This document shows positions 1-8,192 of a stretch of DNA of 27,967 nt, piece by piece; position 1 is the first letter of the stretch, and the number at the start of each line of letters is the position of its first letter. The notes beneath the pieces were generated by a model. The model worked only from the letters and a program-made list of their open reading frames with translations, ran no database searches and was not told the origin of the DNA. The position numbers and the translations under genes were made by a program. Source of the DNA: JAYENY01 sp964563465 (GTDB lineage Bacteria; Patescibacteriota; Minisyncoccia; Minisyncoccales; PEYH01); contig CAZLVZ010000005.1 in assembly GCA_964563465.1 (NCBI GenBank), forward strand, positions 1 to 27,967, written 5' to 3'.

Positions 1-202
1 TCCGAGCAAGTTTCTGCTTGTAGAGTATTGCGCAACGGACAGCAACAGCCCTTGAAAGCAAGCTCGGCTTACCGTCTGCTCTCATACCTATACCAAAGCC
101 AATCACAACATCCACGCCACCTTGGGGCAAAGAATCTTCTCTTCTTTCAAAAATCTTTGCCAAAGGCGATACTAACACATCCAGAAATCTATCCGGTTTC
201 AT
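1..202 (-). CDS. DUF218/YdcF-like protein, N-terminal part (cut by window edge)
   Basis: An open frame of 67 codons starts at ATG 200-202 and runs off the window. A strong SD (GGAGGAG, about 206-215) sits just before the start, stronger than for most genes here. The segment VDVVIGFGIGMRADGKPS followed by a Leu/Ala/Arg helix and LYKQKL resembles the opening of DUF218 (YdcF) proteins, which have a D-x-hydrophobic strand, a Gly-rich turn, DGxPS and a helix ending in LY. DUF218 proteins are linked to cell-envelope metabolism, but this one's role is unknown. It lies 59 nt downstream of map, where infA/rpmJ/rpsM often follow in other bacteria. Family assignment is tentative because only the start is visible. 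Confidence 0.5.
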   Translation of the reverse strand, partial: MKPDRFLDVLVSPLAKIFERREDSLPQGGVDVVIGFGIGMRADGKPSLLSRAVAVRCAILYKQKLAR

Positions 203-261
203 TATCCTCTCCTCCTATTTTTTTGTTAATGTCCAGATATAAAAACTTTACCACCTATTTC

Positions 262-1005
262 TTATTCTGTCAAGATACGGCTACCAGAGGACGTGATGGC
301 TATCATGTGCTCAAAGTGAGCAGAAAGAGAATTATCTACTGTTTGAAAACCATAACCATCCGGAGCTTTTTTAATTTTATTAGAACCAATAGTTGCCATT
401 GGTTCTATGCAAATAACCATTCCTTCTTTCAATTCATCTCCTTTTCTTCTTTTGCCATAGTTTAAAACTTCGGGTTCTTCGTGTAAATCCTTGCCAATGC
501 CATGGCCACATAATTCTTTAATAACTCCAAAACCTCTTTTAGACAAATAGCGTTCTATAACATTACCAATATCCCCTACTGTATTGCCCGGTCTTGCTTT
601 TTTAATCGCAATGTTCAAAGATTTTTTCGTTGCCCTAAGTAAGCGTGCTGTCTCTAAAGGAATATCTCCTACTGGCACTGTTGTTGCCATGTCGCTATAA
701 TATCCCTGATGAATTAGTCCTATGTCTAAAGATAAAATATCACCATTTTTTAATTTATAATTAGAAGGTATTTGATGGACAACCACTTCGTTAACAGAGG
801 TACATAATGTGGCTGGAAAATCGTTATAACCTAAAAAAGCAGGATTTGAACCTGATTTGAGAATAAGTTCTTCAGCGATATTATTTAATTCTTGAGTAGT
901 TACACCGGGCTCAACTCTTTGCTTTACTTTCTCTAATACTTCTGCTAAAAGTTTGCCCGCTTTAGTCATCTTTTTAATTTCTTCTGGAGTTTTAATATAA
1001 ATCAT
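262..1005 (-). CDS. map: Methionine aminopeptidase type I
   Basis: Removes the initiator Met from nascent proteins in the cytoplasm. The 247-aa length matches type Ia enzymes. The five metal ligands of the pita-bread fold can be placed: D94 (LSLDIG), D105 (YYSDMA), H168 (CGHGIG), E201 (CIEPMA) and E232 (HFEHMI), with substrate-binding H77 in VVHQIP. No N-terminal zinc finger or SH3-like extension is present. The start overlaps the adk stop as ATGA (1002-1005), so translation is probably coupled. The secY-adk-map order is the classical end of the spc cluster. Assignment is secure. Confidence 0.97.
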   Translation of the reverse strand: MIYIKTPEEIKKMTKAGKLLAEVLEKVKQRVEPGVTTQELNNIAEELILKSGSNPAFLGYNDFPATLCTSVNEVVVHQIPSNYKLKNGDILSLDIGLIHQGYYSDMATTVPVGDIPLETARLLRATKKSLNIAIKKARPGNTVGDIGNVIERYLSKRGFGVIKELCGHGIGKDLHEEPEVLNYGKRRKGDELKEGMVICIEPMATIGSNKIKKAPDGYGFQTVDNSLSAHFEHMIAITSSGSRILTE

Positions 1006-1667
1006 TTAAGTTTTTTTAAAATTTCTTGATAAACATCTTCAATTGATTGTTCTCCGTTAATTTCTATTAACAGTCCTTTCTCTTTGTAATAATCAACAAC
1101 TGGCAAAACCTCTTCCTTGAACCATCTTAATCTTTCCTTTACTCCCTCCGTATTGTCATCCTTTCTTGTGTATAATTCTCCTCCACATTTATCACACTTC
1201 TCAAGCGTTTTGAATTCGCCAACATAGGGCAAAACTCTTCCACACTTTTTACAAATTCTTCTTTTTGTTAACCTATCTATCGCCTCTTGTTCTGAAACAT
1301 TAATAAAAATTACTTTTTTGTTATCGTCCCAATCATACCATTCAAGTGCCCAGTCAACCATCTGTGCTTCAAATATGGTTCGCGGACTGCCATCAAAAAT
1401 AAAACCATTAAGTTCTTGTTTCTGCTTAAATTCTTCTAACTTATCCATCCAAAGTTTAAAAATTACAGGTGTTGGCACTCTCTTCCCAACATCAATTGAT
1501 TCAGCAATTCTAAGCCCTGTATAATCCTCTTTCTTTTTGCGCGCTCTTAATAATTCGCCACTACCGATATATTCCAACCCAAAATCTTTTAATAAAAGTT
1601 CTGTTTGAGTTCCTTTTCCAGCACCAGGAGGACCAATCATAATAATCACTTGTGTGTTATTTTGCAT
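1002..1667 (-). CDS. adk: Adenylate kinase, zinc-LID form
   Basis: Catalyses AMP + ATP = 2 ADP. The P-loop GPPGAGKGTQ is at residues 12-21, and DGSPRT (92-97) is the NMP/LID-flanking signature, with Ser where DGFPRT is usual. The LID (about 135-172) has four cysteines C139/C142 and C158/C161 in CxxC pairs, the structural zinc site of Gram-positive-type adenylate kinases. At 221 aa it is the long form. It sits 1 nt after secY and overlaps map by 4 nt, so it is translated within the spc operon. Confidence 0.96.
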   Translation of the reverse strand: MQNNTQVIIMIGPPGAGKGTQTELLLKDFGLEYIGSGELLRARKKKEDYTGLRIAESIDVGKRVPTPVIFKLWMDKLEEFKQKQELNGFIFDGSPRTIFEAQMVDWALEWYDWDDNKKVIFINVSEQEAIDRLTKRRICKKCGRVLPYVGEFKTLEKCDKCGGELYTRKDDNTEGVKERLRWFKEEVLPVVDYYKEKGLLIEINGEQSIEDVYQEILKKLK

Positions 1668-1668
1668 A

Positions 1669-2946
1669 TTAAATAGTTTCGTATTCTCTCATTTGTAATT
1701 GCGCATTTATTTGTTTTACTGTATCTAAAACTACAGCCACAACAATTAAAAGAGATGTTCCTCCGATTAAAAATCCAAAAGTTGCCACACCAGTAGCTCC
1801 CCTAATAAGATAAGGCATAATTGCGACTGTGCTTAAAAATGTTGCTCCAATGAATAAAACCCTATGAAGAATATATGTTAAAAAATTCGCGGTCGATTCT
1901 CCGGGTCTAATCCCGGGAACAAACCCCCCCATTTTTTTCAAATTATTAGATATGGCCTTGGGGTCAAAGGTAACCATTGTATAAAAATAAGTAAAAGCAA
2001 AAACTAAAATAAAATAAGTCGTTCCCCAAGCAACTTGATGGTTTTGAAAATTGGCTACACTTTGAGCAATTTTACCTATAGCTCCCTCCTTGCCTGCCAA
2101 AAAATTGGCTATCATTCCAGGGAAAAGCATTATTGATAAGGCAAAAATGATAGGAATAACACCCGCCGGATTAACATTAAGAGGTAAATAAGTAGATGCT
2201 CCACCATACATTTTGTTACCCCTAACCCTTTTGGCATAAGAAATAGGAATATTACGCCTAGCTTCCGTCACTAAAACAATTCCAACAATGATTAGAAAAG
2301 CGGCTACAAAGAAAAATATGTAGCTTGGTATTTGTGCAGGATCCCAATTAGATGCAAATTGATAAATATTAATCGGAACGCTTGAAACAATTCCTGCAAA
2401 TATTATTAAAGAAACGCCATTTCCAATTCCTTTCTCTGTAATCATTTCACCCAACCAAACTAAGAAAAATGTTCCCGCTGTTACGGTAACGATAGAACTA
2501 ATCATCATAATGGACGACATTTGTCCAATGGCTCCTTGCCTTTGAAGCAAACTCAACATTGCATATCCTTGCATTATTGCCAAAGGTATTGTTAAAAAAC
2601 GACCATATTGGTTAAATTTCTGCTTCCCTGCCGCCCCCTCTTCTTTATAAATCTTTTCCAAAGCCGGAAAAATCATTGTTAAAAGTTGAAGAATAATAAC
2701 TGAAGTAATATATGGACCAATTCCAAGCATAACAATAGAAAGCTTGGCTAAAGTGCCACCTGTAAAAACATTTAATAAACCAAACATTTGAAATCTCTGG
2801 AAAAATCCCTCTAAATCTTGAATATTAATTCCTGGCACAGGAATATTCGCCATTAGACGAAAAATAAAAAGCATTGCCAAAACAAAAATAATTTTCTTCC
2901 GCAAATCCTTTATCTTAAAAACTTGAATTAGTTTATTAAAATTCAT
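1669..2946 (-). CDS. secY: Protein translocase subunit SecY
   Basis: Channel-forming subunit of the Sec translocon in the inner membrane. The 425 residues contain about ten hydrophobic segments. The N-terminus has the typical RKKIIFVLAMLFIFRLMANIP first helix and a plug-region GGTLAKLSI, and the last cytoplasmic loop carries PGIRPGEST (the conserved PGxRPG before helix 9). The ATG overlaps the rplO stop as ATGA (2943-2946). Co-transcription with ribosomal proteins places translocon synthesis under the same control as the ribosome. Confidence 0.97.
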   Translation of the reverse strand: MNFNKLIQVFKIKDLRKKIIFVLAMLFIFRLMANIPVPGINIQDLEGFFQRFQMFGLLNVFTGGTLAKLSIVMLGIGPYITSVIILQLLTMIFPALEKIYKEEGAAGKQKFNQYGRFLTIPLAIMQGYAMLSLLQRQGAIGQMSSIMMISSIVTVTAGTFFLVWLGEMITEKGIGNGVSLIIFAGIVSSVPINIYQFASNWDPAQIPSYIFFFVAAFLIIVGIVLVTEARRNIPISYAKRVRGNKMYGGASTYLPLNVNPAGVIPIIFALSIMLFPGMIANFLAGKEGAIGKIAQSVANFQNHQVAWGTTYFILVFAFTYFYTMVTFDPKAISNNLKKMGGFVPGIRPGESTANFLTYILHRVLFIGATFLSTVAIMPYLIRGATGVATFGFLIGGTSLLIVVAVVLDTVKQINAQLQMREYETI

Positions 2947-3374
2947 AATATTTTACCTCCTACTTTCTCAATGTTTTTCTTAGCTTGTTCGGAGATCTTA
3001 CAATTTTTAACAAGCAACTTTTTGCTTAAATTTCCTTTTGCCAAAATTTTCACTTTTGGCGTCCGTCCCTTTATTTTACGAATTATATTCTTCGCAACCA
3101 AGGTTGCTGGACTAACAACTTCATTTTCTTGAAATTTTTCTTGAAGAATAGCTAAATTAATCATTTCTAAAAATGATTTTTTGTCTCCCAATCTATATCC
3201 TCTTAATTTTGGATATCTTTTAATCACGCTTCTAATTATAGGTTCTTTGCTACTGCCTGCTCTTGATTTCTGTCCTTTCATTCCTCTTCCAGAATAAGTC
3301 CCGCGTTTACCTCCACGGCCAATGCGTTTCTTTGCCTTACGGCTATTTTTCGTTTGAATTTGATGTAATTGCAT
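2943..3374 (-). CDS. rplO: 50S ribosomal protein L15 (uL15)
   Basis: 23S rRNA-binding protein that assembles late into the large subunit. The basic N-terminal tail with KKRIGRGGKRGTYSGRGMKGQ and the C-terminal globular part ending NIEKVGGKIL are typical; 143 aa is normal. It lies directly after rpsE with a 19-nt gap. In most bacteria rpmD (L30) is encoded between these two genes, and no frame of that size fits here. Confidence 0.97.
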   Translation of the reverse strand: MQLHQIQTKNSRKAKKRIGRGGKRGTYSGRGMKGQKSRAGSSKEPIIRSVIKRYPKLRGYRLGDKKSFLEMINLAILQEKFQENEVVSPATLVAKNIIRKIKGRTPKVKILAKGNLSKKLLVKNCKISEQAKKNIEKVGGKIL

Positions 3375-3393
3375 AAATTTAATATTGAAAATT

Positions 3394-3879
3394 CTATTTC
3401 TCTTCTATGGCTTCTAACTTTTGTAAAGCTATTATTGTTGCTCTCGCATTGTTTAATTTATTTCTTGTTCCTCCTAAAATTTTAGAAGAAACATTTTTAA
3501 TCCCAGCCAAAGAACAAATCTCTCGAACGGTTCCACCTGCTACCAATCCTCTCCCAGCTCTTTGTGGCCTTAGAAGAACAACTGCAGCGCCAAATTTCGC
3601 CTTTACATCGTGCGCAATACTGCCTTCTTTAGTGATAGGAACGATGATTAAATTCTTTTTAGCTTTTTTTGTTGCTTTCTCAACTGCTTGAGCAACATCT
3701 AATCCCTTAGTAACGCCAACTCCTACTCTATTTTTTTTATCACCAACTACTACTACAGCCCTAAACCTCATCTGTTTTCCTCCTGCAGTCACTCGAACAA
3801 CTCGATTCAAACTAAGAAGCTTTGAATCAAATTCATCTTTTTCCCTTGCTTGTTTCATTGAGTTTGGTCTTCTATACAT
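3394..3879 (-). CDS. rpsE: 30S ribosomal protein S5 (uS5)
   Basis: Small-subunit protein at the mRNA entry side and the S4/S5 fidelity interface. The KH-like N-terminal domain begins LLSLNRVVRVTAGGKQMRFRAVVVVGD, followed by GVGVTKGLDVAQAVEKA, and the second domain contains the typical GGTVREICSLAGIKNVSSK. The 161 aa match the family. Translation could start at Met1 or Met8; Met1 fits the spacing from rplR, and no clear SD decides between them. Confidence 0.96.
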   Translation of the reverse strand: MYRRPNSMKQAREKDEFDSKLLSLNRVVRVTAGGKQMRFRAVVVVGDKKNRVGVGVTKGLDVAQAVEKATKKAKKNLIIVPITKEGSIAHDVKAKFGAAVVLLRPQRAGRGLVAGGTVREICSLAGIKNVSSKILGGTRNKLNNARATIIALQKLEAIEEK

Positions 3880-3891
3880 AGATATAAATAA

Positions 3892-4239
3892 TTAAAATTT
3901 TAATCCTTCTTTACGAGCTCCCTCTGATAATGCCTTGACTCTGCCATGGTATTTGTATCCCCCTCTATCAAAAACAACTTTTGAAATTTTCTTTTCTATC
4001 GCTTTCTTAGCAATCAATTCCCCTACTTTAGTAGCGATATCAATTTTGCCCTTTATCTCTCCTTTCTTAATTTTTAATTCCGCATCTTTTGCAGCTCCAA
4101 TAATTTTATTCTTATCATCGTCAATTAATTGGGCATAAATATGTTTGTTTGAACGAAAAACACAAAGCCGAGGACATTTATCACTCCCGTGTATTTTGGC
4201 TCTTACTCTTTTATGTCTTTTTTGTCTATTAGAAATCAT
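3892..4239 (-). CDS. rplR: 50S ribosomal protein L18 (uL18)
   Basis: Binds 5S rRNA with L5 to form the central protuberance. Recognisable parts are the basic start RQKRHKRVRAKI, RLCVFRSNKHIYAQLIDD, and the C-terminal signature VVFDRGGYKYHGRVKALSEGAR. The 115-aa length is normal. It lies between rplF (20-nt gap) and rpsE (12-nt gap) in the standard spc order. Confidence 0.96.
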   Translation of the reverse strand: MISNRQKRHKRVRAKIHGSDKCPRLCVFRSNKHIYAQLIDDDKNKIIGAAKDAELKIKKGEIKGKIDIATKVGELIAKKAIEKKISKVVFDRGGYKYHGRVKALSEGARKEGLKF

Positions 4240-4259
4240 AACAACTTTTTTATCATTAT

Positions 4260-4805
4260 TTAAGCGGTCCCTTCAGCTGCCCTTTTGCCCACCTTTCTCA
4301 AAACCTCTTCCCCTAAATATCTGATACCCTTACCTTTATATGGCTCCGGAGGCCTTACTGCTCTTATTTGAGCAGAAGTTTCTCCCACCAATTGTTTGTC
4401 TATTCCCGAAATAGTAATAATATTTTTCGTCACAGCAAGTTCAATGCCTTCTGGTTTGTCAATATTAACCAAATGAGAAAACCCCATCTCCATTACTAAT
4501 ACATCACCCTCAATCCTTGCCTTATATCCTACGCCACGAATTTCTAATTCCTTTTTGTATCCTTCGGTTACTCCTTTAACGGCGTTAAAAATTAAACTTC
4601 TTGTTAGTCCCCAAAAAGCTCTTGATTCTTTTGTATCTTCTTTAATACTTACGACAATTTGCTTATCTTCTATCTTAACATTTACTTCTGGACGAAAGCT
4701 AAAAACAAGCTCTCCTTTCGGGCCCTTAACCGTAATCTTTTGTTCTTCAATCTTGACATCTACTCCATTCGGAATATTAACTGGTTGTTTTCCTATACGT
4801 GACAT
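4260..4805 (-). CDS. rplF: 50S ribosomal protein L6 (uL6)
   Basis: Two-domain protein near the sarcin-ricin loop of 23S rRNA, at the elongation-factor binding site. It starts MSRIGKQPVNIP with KGPKGEL in the first domain. The second ends with RPPEPYKGKGIRYLGEEV, the highly conserved rRNA-binding tail, followed by KVGKRAAEGTA. The 181 aa match the family. It follows rpsH by 13 nt. Confidence 0.97.
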   Translation of the reverse strand: MSRIGKQPVNIPNGVDVKIEEQKITVKGPKGELVFSFRPEVNVKIEDKQIVVSIKEDTKESRAFWGLTRSLIFNAVKGVTEGYKKELEIRGVGYKARIEGDVLVMEMGFSHLVNIDKPEGIELAVTKNIITISGIDKQLVGETSAQIRAVRPPEPYKGKGIRYLGEEVLRKVGKRAAEGTA

Positions 4806-4818
4806 AATAATAATTTTG

Positions 4819-5208
4819 TTATAAAACTTGACAGATTATTTCTCCTCCAATTTTTTTTCTTCTTGCCTCTCTCCCTGTCATTAATCCTTGTGGAGTTGAA
4901 ATAATTATTATCCCTCGCCCACTTCTGGACAAACGAATTTTTTTAACTGGTAAATAAATTCTCCTTCCGGGCTTAGAAATTCTTTTCATTTCTCTGATAA
5001 TCGGTTTTTTATCTTTGTATTTTAGACTAACCCTAATATTTTTCTTAATCTTACCTTGTTTTTTTTCTACTGCCTTAACAAATTCTTTTTCTAACAAAAT
5101 ATTCGCCAATTTATATTTTAAATTAGAGTAAGGAATATCTACACTCGTATGCGAAACCGCCTGAGCATTCTTTATTCTTATTAACATGTCTGCAATTGGG
5201 TCTGTCAT
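4819..5208 (-). CDS. rpsH: 30S ribosomal protein S8 (uS8)
   Basis: Primary 16S rRNA-binding protein. In E. coli it is also the translational repressor of the spc operon; whether that holds here cannot be seen. It begins MTDPIADMLIRIKNA and ends with SRSGRGIIIISTPQGLMTGREA, the conserved rRNA-binding core (the family usually has STS/STP-x-G at this point). The length of 129 aa is normal. A 53-nt AT-rich gap separates it from rpsN; nothing else is seen in that gap. Confidence 0.97.
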   Translation of the reverse strand: MTDPIADMLIRIKNAQAVSHTSVDIPYSNLKYKLANILLEKEFVKAVEKKQGKIKKNIRVSLKYKDKKPIIREMKRISKPGRRIYLPVKKIRLSRSGRGIIIISTPQGLMTGREARRKKIGGEIICQVL

Positions 5209-5261
5209 ATTTTAGAATTCATTTATCAATGATAAAAATTTTAATAATTTTTGAATCTTTT

Positions 5262-5447
5262 TTACCAACTTGACTTTTTTATTCCTGGAATTTCGCCTTT
5301 ATTTGCCATCTCTCGAAAACAGATTCTACATAAACCAAATTTCCTCATATATCCCCTTTTTCTACCGCAACGAAAACAACGATTGACAGTTCTTGTGCTG
5401 TATTTTGGTTTCTTCTTTGATTTTACTATTTGTGATAATTTAGGCAT
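5262..5447 (-). CDS. rpsN: 30S ribosomal protein S14, zinc-binding type Z
   Basis: Small-subunit head protein. The short 61-aa form carries two CxxC pairs, C24/C27 and C40/C43 (CFRCGRKRGYMRKFGLCRIC), which bind Zn2+. The longer zinc-free form (about 100 aa) is absent. The start overlaps the end of rplE by 8 nt, consistent with coupled translation. Confidence 0.97.
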   Translation of the reverse strand: MPKLSQIVKSKKKPKYSTRTVNRCFRCGRKRGYMRKFGLCRICFREMANKGEIPGIKKSSW

Positions 5448-6003
5448 CTTTTTTAATTGGAAATCCTAATAATCTAAATAATGATAATCCTTCTTCTTTA
5501 TTTTTGGCACTTGTGGATATTACTATTTCTAAACCAAACATTTTTTTTGTGTCTTCAGCTACAATCTCTGGAAAAACAATCTGTTCTTTTATCCCCATGG
5601 TTAGGTTACCATCTCTGTCAACAGAGCTTGACTCAATTCCCTCGAAATCTCTTGTTCGTGGCAAAACAATATGAACCAACCTATCTAATAAATCATACAT
5701 TTTCTGTCCGCGCAAGGTTACCTTAGCTCCAACTGGCGATCCTTGACGCAATTTGAATCCGGCAATTGATTTTTTTGCTTTCGTTAAAACTGGATGTTGT
5801 CCGCTGATTAACGCCAAATTTCCTAAAATATCTTTGAATATTCTTTCTGCGTCTTTCCCACTTTTACCTGCGATCATCCGTCCAAAACCAGTGTTAACAA
5901 TAACTTTTTTTATTTTAGGAACCGCTAAAATATTCTTATAGTCAAATTTTTCCATCATCGCTGGAATCACCTCTTTTTTATATTTTTCTTTTAATCTTAA
6001 CAT
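5440..6003 (-). CDS. rplE: 50S ribosomal protein L5 (uL5)
   Basis: 5S rRNA-binding protein that contacts the P-site tRNA. It contains VNTGFGRMIAGKSGKDAE in the first half, the conserved block GQHPVLTKAKKSIAGFKLRQG, and VTLRGQKMYDLLDRLV in the middle. It ends with SLFRLLGFPIKK. The length of 187 aa is normal. It overlaps rpsN by 8 nt and follows rplX by 27 nt. Confidence 0.97.
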   Translation of the reverse strand: MLRLKEKYKKEVIPAMMEKFDYKNILAVPKIKKVIVNTGFGRMIAGKSGKDAERIFKDILGNLALISGQHPVLTKAKKSIAGFKLRQGSPVGAKVTLRGQKMYDLLDRLVHIVLPRTRDFEGIESSSVDRDGNLTMGIKEQIVFPEIVAEDTKKMFGLEIVISTSAKNKEEGLSLFRLLGFPIKKDA

Positions 6004-6030
6004 ACTAATTGCTTGTATCGATTATTATTT

Positions 6031-6336
6031 TTAAATTATTTGTTTACACTTTTTACAAACCCTAACTTTCTTTTTACCAATTCCCTTATATCCAACTTTG
6101 CTTGGCTTATTACATTTTGGACAAACCAACTTAACATTAGAAACAGAAACAAATCCTAATTTTTCAACAATTTGTCCTTTCTCTCCTTCTTTGCGAGGAC
6201 GATGGTGTTTCTTCTGGATGTTTATTCCTTCTATCTGAATTCTCTTTTTATCAGGAGACAATTCTAAAACCTTGGCAGTTCTTCCTCTGTCGTCTCCTGT
6301 AATTATTAAAACTGTATCTCCTTTTTTAATACGCAT
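6031..6336 (-). CDS. rplX: 50S ribosomal protein L24 (uL24) with zinc ribbon
   Basis: Assembly-initiating protein at the polypeptide exit. The N-terminal KOW motif (KKGDTVLIITGDDRGRTAKV) is followed by the L24 signature INIQKKHHRP. The C-terminal part has two CxxC pairs, C72/C75 and C94/C97, which look like a zinc ribbon; many bacterial L24 proteins keep this only partly. The 101 aa are normal. It lies 5 nt after rplN. Confidence 0.96.
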   Translation of the reverse strand: MRIKKGDTVLIITGDDRGRTAKVLELSPDKKRIQIEGINIQKKHHRPRKEGEKGQIVEKLGFVSVSNVKLVCPKCNKPSKVGYKGIGKKKVRVCKKCKQII

Positions 6337-6341
6337 AATTT

Positions 6342-6713
6342 TTAAATAATTTCTCTTGCCAGCCCGGCTATTTTATCAAAACCTTTTTCTTTTATTTCCC
6401 TCGGAATCGGACCAAAGATTCTACCTGCTTTGGGATTTTTTGTTTTAGCATCTAAAATAACAACTGAATTTTCATCAAAACTAATATATGAACCATCTCT
6501 GCGACGAAACGCCTTTTTCTGTCTTACAACTACGGCTCTAAATTTATCGTGTTTTTTGGCTAATTTTCTTGGTTCAGCTTTTTTAACGGCTACTACTACA
6601 ATGTCACCCAATCTTGCATATCTCTTGCGACTCCCGCCCAACACCTTAAAACACTGGACTACTTTGGCTCCGCTATTGTCTGCAACATTTAACATTGTTT
6701 GTGGTTGAATCAT
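6342..6713 (-). CDS. rplN: 50S ribosomal protein L14 (uL14)
   Basis: Large-subunit protein at the subunit interface (bridge B8). It begins MIQPQTMLNVADNSGAKVVQ and contains the conserved GDIVVVAVKKAEPR, the basic VVRQKKAFRRRDGS, and GRIFGPIPREIKEKGFDKI near the C-terminus. The 123 aa match the family almost without length variation. The start overlaps the rpsQ stop by 4 nt. Confidence 0.98.
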   Translation of the reverse strand: MIQPQTMLNVADNSGAKVVQCFKVLGGSRKRYARLGDIVVVAVKKAEPRKLAKKHDKFRAVVVRQKKAFRRRDGSYISFDENSVVILDAKTKNPKAGRIFGPIPREIKEKGFDKIAGLAREII

Positions 6714-6946
6714 ATTTTTTTATCAACTACTCTCCATCGTTTATCTTTTGAGATTGGCCTACACTCTTCAATGACAACCTTATCTCCTGTTTTATGCTCG
6801 CTTTTTTCGCTATGCGCCTTATACCTCTTGTGGCTTTTGTATCTTTTCTCATACAAGGAATGCTTCTTGATAGTTTCCACCTCAACAATAACTGTTTTCT
6901 GCATTTTATCAGATACCACCGTTCCTTTTAATTGTCTCTTACTCAT
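6710..6946 (-). CDS. rpsQ: 30S ribosomal protein S17 (uS17)
   Basis: Primary 16S rRNA-binding OB-fold protein. It contains LKGTVVSDKMQKTVIVEVE, a basic loop YKSHKRYKAHSE and GDKVVIEECRPISKDKRWRVV, the typical family sequence in 78 aa. It overlaps rpmC by 8 nt upstream and rplN by 4 nt downstream, so the three are probably translationally coupled. Confidence 0.97.
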   Translation of the reverse strand: MSKRQLKGTVVSDKMQKTVIVEVETIKKHSLYEKRYKSHKRYKAHSEKSEHKTGDKVVIEECRPISKDKRWRVVDKKI

Positions 6947-7130
6947 GTTTTTTTTCTTTTAATATGGTTAAAATTTTCGCTACATCTTTTCTAAATCGTC
7001 TTATTTGTCTAACGTCTTTGACTTTGCCAGCAGCTAATTCAAATTTTAAAACCCTCAGCTTTTCTCTATGGTCAGCAAGCATTTTCTTCAACCCTAATTC
7101 TTTTTTCATTCTTAATTCTTTAATTCCCAT
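6939..7130 (-). CDS. rpmC: 50S ribosomal protein L29 (uL29)
   Basis: Two-helix protein at the polypeptide exit site, next to L23. The motif REKLRVLKFELAAGKVKDVRQIRRFRKDVAKILTIL matches the helix-turn-helix pattern of L29 (rL-x-Q/E-L-x-Gx-l-x-n-x-x-x-ir-x-r-R-x-IA). Its 63 aa are normal. It overlaps rplP by 11 nt and rpsQ by 8 nt. Confidence 0.94.
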   Translation of the reverse strand: MGIKELRMKKELGLKKMLADHREKLRVLKFELAAGKVKDVRQIRRFRKDVAKILTILKEKKHE

Positions 7131-7530
7131 GTTTAATAAATTTAGTTTTTATTCCAAACTTATGTCCAGCTTTTCCAAATGCTTCTCTTGCTATACTTTC
7201 TTCTACTCCGCCTAATTCAAAAATTATTCTGCCGGGCTTAACCATAAATACATAATGGTCAACCGAACCCTTGCCACCCCCCATAGGAACCTCTACCCCT
7301 TTGGTTGTCATCGGTCTATCTGGAAAAATCCTTATCCAAAGTTTGCCTCCTTTTTTCAAATATCTAATTATTGCCCGACGGGCAGCTTCAATCTGTCTGG
7401 CGGTTATTCTCTCGTGATCCATTGCTTTCAATCCAAAATCTCCAAAAGCAAGCTCTGTCCCACGAAAAGCATTTCCTTGATTTTTGGATTTATGCCATTT
7501 TCTATGTTTTACTTTCTTAGGATTTAACAT
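7120..7530 (-). CDS. rplP: 50S ribosomal protein L16 (uL16)
   Basis: Organises the A-site tRNA region of the large subunit. It starts MLNPKKVKHRKWHKSKNQG and contains ITARQIEAARRAIIRYLKKGGKLWIRIFPDRPMTTKGVEVPMGGGKGSVDHYV, the very conserved L16 core, in pieces throughout. The 136 aa match the family. The hydroxylated/contact loop KPGRIIFELGG is intact. Confidence 0.98.
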   Translation of the reverse strand: MLNPKKVKHRKWHKSKNQGNAFRGTELAFGDFGLKAMDHERITARQIEAARRAIIRYLKKGGKLWIRIFPDRPMTTKGVEVPMGGGKGSVDHYVFMVKPGRIIFELGGVEESIAREAFGKAGHKFGIKTKFIKHGN

Positions 7531-7533
7531 AAT

Positions 7534-8184
7534 TTATTCAAATTTTTCCCCTTTATAAATCCAAACCTTTACTCCGGTAGTCCCATAACTACAAAATGCT
7601 TCCTTAAACCCATAATCAATATCTGCTCGTATCGTTTGACGAGGAAGCCGTCCTCTTTGTAACCATTCAACACGGGAAATACTTACACCATTTAATCTTC
7701 CCGACACTTGCACCCGAGCCCCCTTAACTTCTTTGCATCCTTCAATCATAGAAAGAGATTGTTTCAAAACTCTTCTAAAAGGAAGTCGTCTTTCTATTCT
7801 TTGAGCTATCCATTCGGCCGCTAATGGAGCGCTAATCCAAACATTTTTAATTGACTTTACTTCAATCTTTAATACTTGTTTTTCATTTAATCTCTCTGCT
7901 AAAATTTTATTCTGTAATGTATCTCTTAGTTCCACTATTTGTTGTCCACCTCTGCCAATAATCAATCCAGGTCTGGCAGAAAAAATTATTATATCAATTT
8001 TGTTTGATGACCTTTCAATTTCAATTTTTTCTATTGATGCGTCTTTAAGCTTCTTCATTAAAAATTTTCTAATCTTAAAATCCTCTTCTAAATATTTGGA
8101 AAAATGTTTATCGCTAAACCAACGAGAATCCCAATCGGCGAGTTCTCTTAGTCTAAATGATTTTGGGTGAACGCTTTGACTCAT
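7534..8184 (-). CDS. rpsC: 30S ribosomal protein S3 (uS3)
   Basis: Forms the mRNA entry tunnel with S4 and S5. It has a KH type-2 domain with the GRGGQQI loop (SARPGLIIGRGGQQIVELR). The C-terminal domain contains AQRIERRLPFRRVLKQ, GARVQVSGRLNG and RADIDYGFKEAFCSYGTTGVKVWIYKGE. The 216-aa length is typical. It starts MSQSVHPKSFRL, in the usual family position, 8 nt after rplV. Confidence 0.97.
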   Translation of the reverse strand: MSQSVHPKSFRLRELADWDSRWFSDKHFSKYLEEDFKIRKFLMKKLKDASIEKIEIERSSNKIDIIIFSARPGLIIGRGGQQIVELRDTLQNKILAERLNEKQVLKIEVKSIKNVWISAPLAAEWIAQRIERRLPFRRVLKQSLSMIEGCKEVKGARVQVSGRLNGVSISRVEWLQRGRLPRQTIRADIDYGFKEAFCSYGTTGVKVWIYKGEKFE

Positions 8185-8192
8185 AAAAATTT

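Noticed and set aside
28..465. Plus-strand ORF over the DUF218-like gene and the 3' end of map
   Set aside because: Antisense to map, whose family match is unambiguous; no SD and low-complexity translation.
3374..3394. Possible hidden rpmD between rpsE and rplO
   Set aside because: Only 19 nt are available; no frame in either gene's flank encodes an L30-like sequence.
5251..5469. Plus-strand ORF antisense to rpsN
   Set aside because: Complement of a certain ribosomal gene; translation has no recognisable features.
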